Shown here one piece after another: positions 4,999 through 5,092 of a stretch of 5,092 bases of DNA (position 1 is its first letter; every line of letters starts with the position of its first letter). The stretch is taken from the NCBI GenBank assembly GCA_018830765.1, contig JAHJRJ010000291.1, positions 1-5,092 of the forward strand. The letters are read 5' to 3'. Both the position numbers and the translations under genes were made by a program. The notes below the pieces were generated by a model. That model made no database searches. It worked only from the letters and a program-made list of their open reading frames with translations, and had not been told where the DNA came from. The stretch comes from Bacteroidota bacterium. Lineage in GTDB: Bacteria > Bacteroidota > Ignavibacteria > UBA10030 > BY39.

Positions 4999-5092
4999 GT
5001 CTCTCGGGAAGGAAATGTTTAGCACATTTCTCATTCAGATATCGAATTATGGCATCGATATTATTACTTTGGCCGCTCGCTTTGTGATGTTT
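4982..5092 (-). CDS. Possible 3' end of an unidentified gene
   Basis: An open frame of 36 codons enters from the right edge and stops at TGA (4984-4982). The peptide is hydrophilic and regular (for example RYLNEKCAKHFLPERLDFLK at the end), its codons mostly begin with a purine, and it has the strand of all the other genes. I do not recognise the family. A frame this short can be open by chance, and the DUF134 promoter's -35 box lies inside its last codons. The opposite strand is also open (ATG at 5015) but reads as the hydrophobic mirror of this frame. Confidence 0.35.
   Translation of the reverse strand, partial: KHHKASGQSNNIDAIIRYLNEKCAKHFLPERLDFLK

Noticed and set aside
5015..5092. Plus-strand open frame starting with ATG after GGAAGGAA, hydrophobic, running off the right edge
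   Set aside because: The purine-rich stretch is too close to the ATG, its codons are the exact complement of the minus-strand frame, and the hydrophobic peptide is what the mirror of a hydrophilic frame looks like. The minus frame has the better purine-first pattern.

Overview
The window looks like Gram-negative bacterial DNA of moderately low GC. An outer-membrane β-barrel and two signal-peptide proteins show the two-membrane envelope. AGGA/GGAG ribosome binding sites precede most genes, with tight spacing and ATGA overlaps. The gene families and AT-rich spacers would fit the Bacteroidota/Ignavibacteriota or a related group, but this is only a guess from gene content. Every gene I can support is on the minus strand, so the window reads from right to left.

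Right part (5092 to about 4280): a short possible 3' end of an unidentified gene (4982-5092), then a good σ70-type promoter (4970-4998) with a dyad at its expected start site, then a DUF134/UPF0251 protein with a helix-turn-helix and a C-terminal zinc ribbon (4513-4914). Its stop overlaps, as ATGA, a 78-residue reading frame (4280-4516). The first 53 residues of that frame match the amino end of the exporter at the left edge, but it then leaves homology and ends in a Pro/Lys-rich tail.

Middle part (about 4270 to 950): a zinc/manganese uptake set. A second candidate promoter (4238-4266), whose -10 box lies in a 17-nt dyad, precedes a 90-residue Cys/His membrane protein resembling DUF2946 (3901-4173). 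Next come a His-rich outer-membrane β-barrel (2699-3787), a ZnuA/TroA-type periplasmic metal-binding protein (1772-2683) and an ABC-3 (ZnuB-type) permease (950-1756). No ATP-binding subunit is in the window.

Left part (953 to 1): a free 66-residue zinc ribbon (735-935), overlapping or abutting the permease gene, then the 5' two thirds or more of a putative 10-TM heavy-metal exporter of the ArsP_2/DUF2899 type (1-702). The exporter has a GTG start and runs off the left edge.

Reading of the whole: metal-ion homeostasis. The barrel would admit zinc (or Mn), the binding protein and permease would import it, and the exporter would remove a metal. The zinc ribbon/HTH protein is a candidate regulator. 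The most unusual point is that 'zinc ribbon followed by exporter amino end' occurs twice, on both sides of the uptake genes: as an incomplete copy on the right and as the apparently intact copy on the left. This suggests the uptake genes came to lie inside a duplicated or split DUF134-exporter operon.
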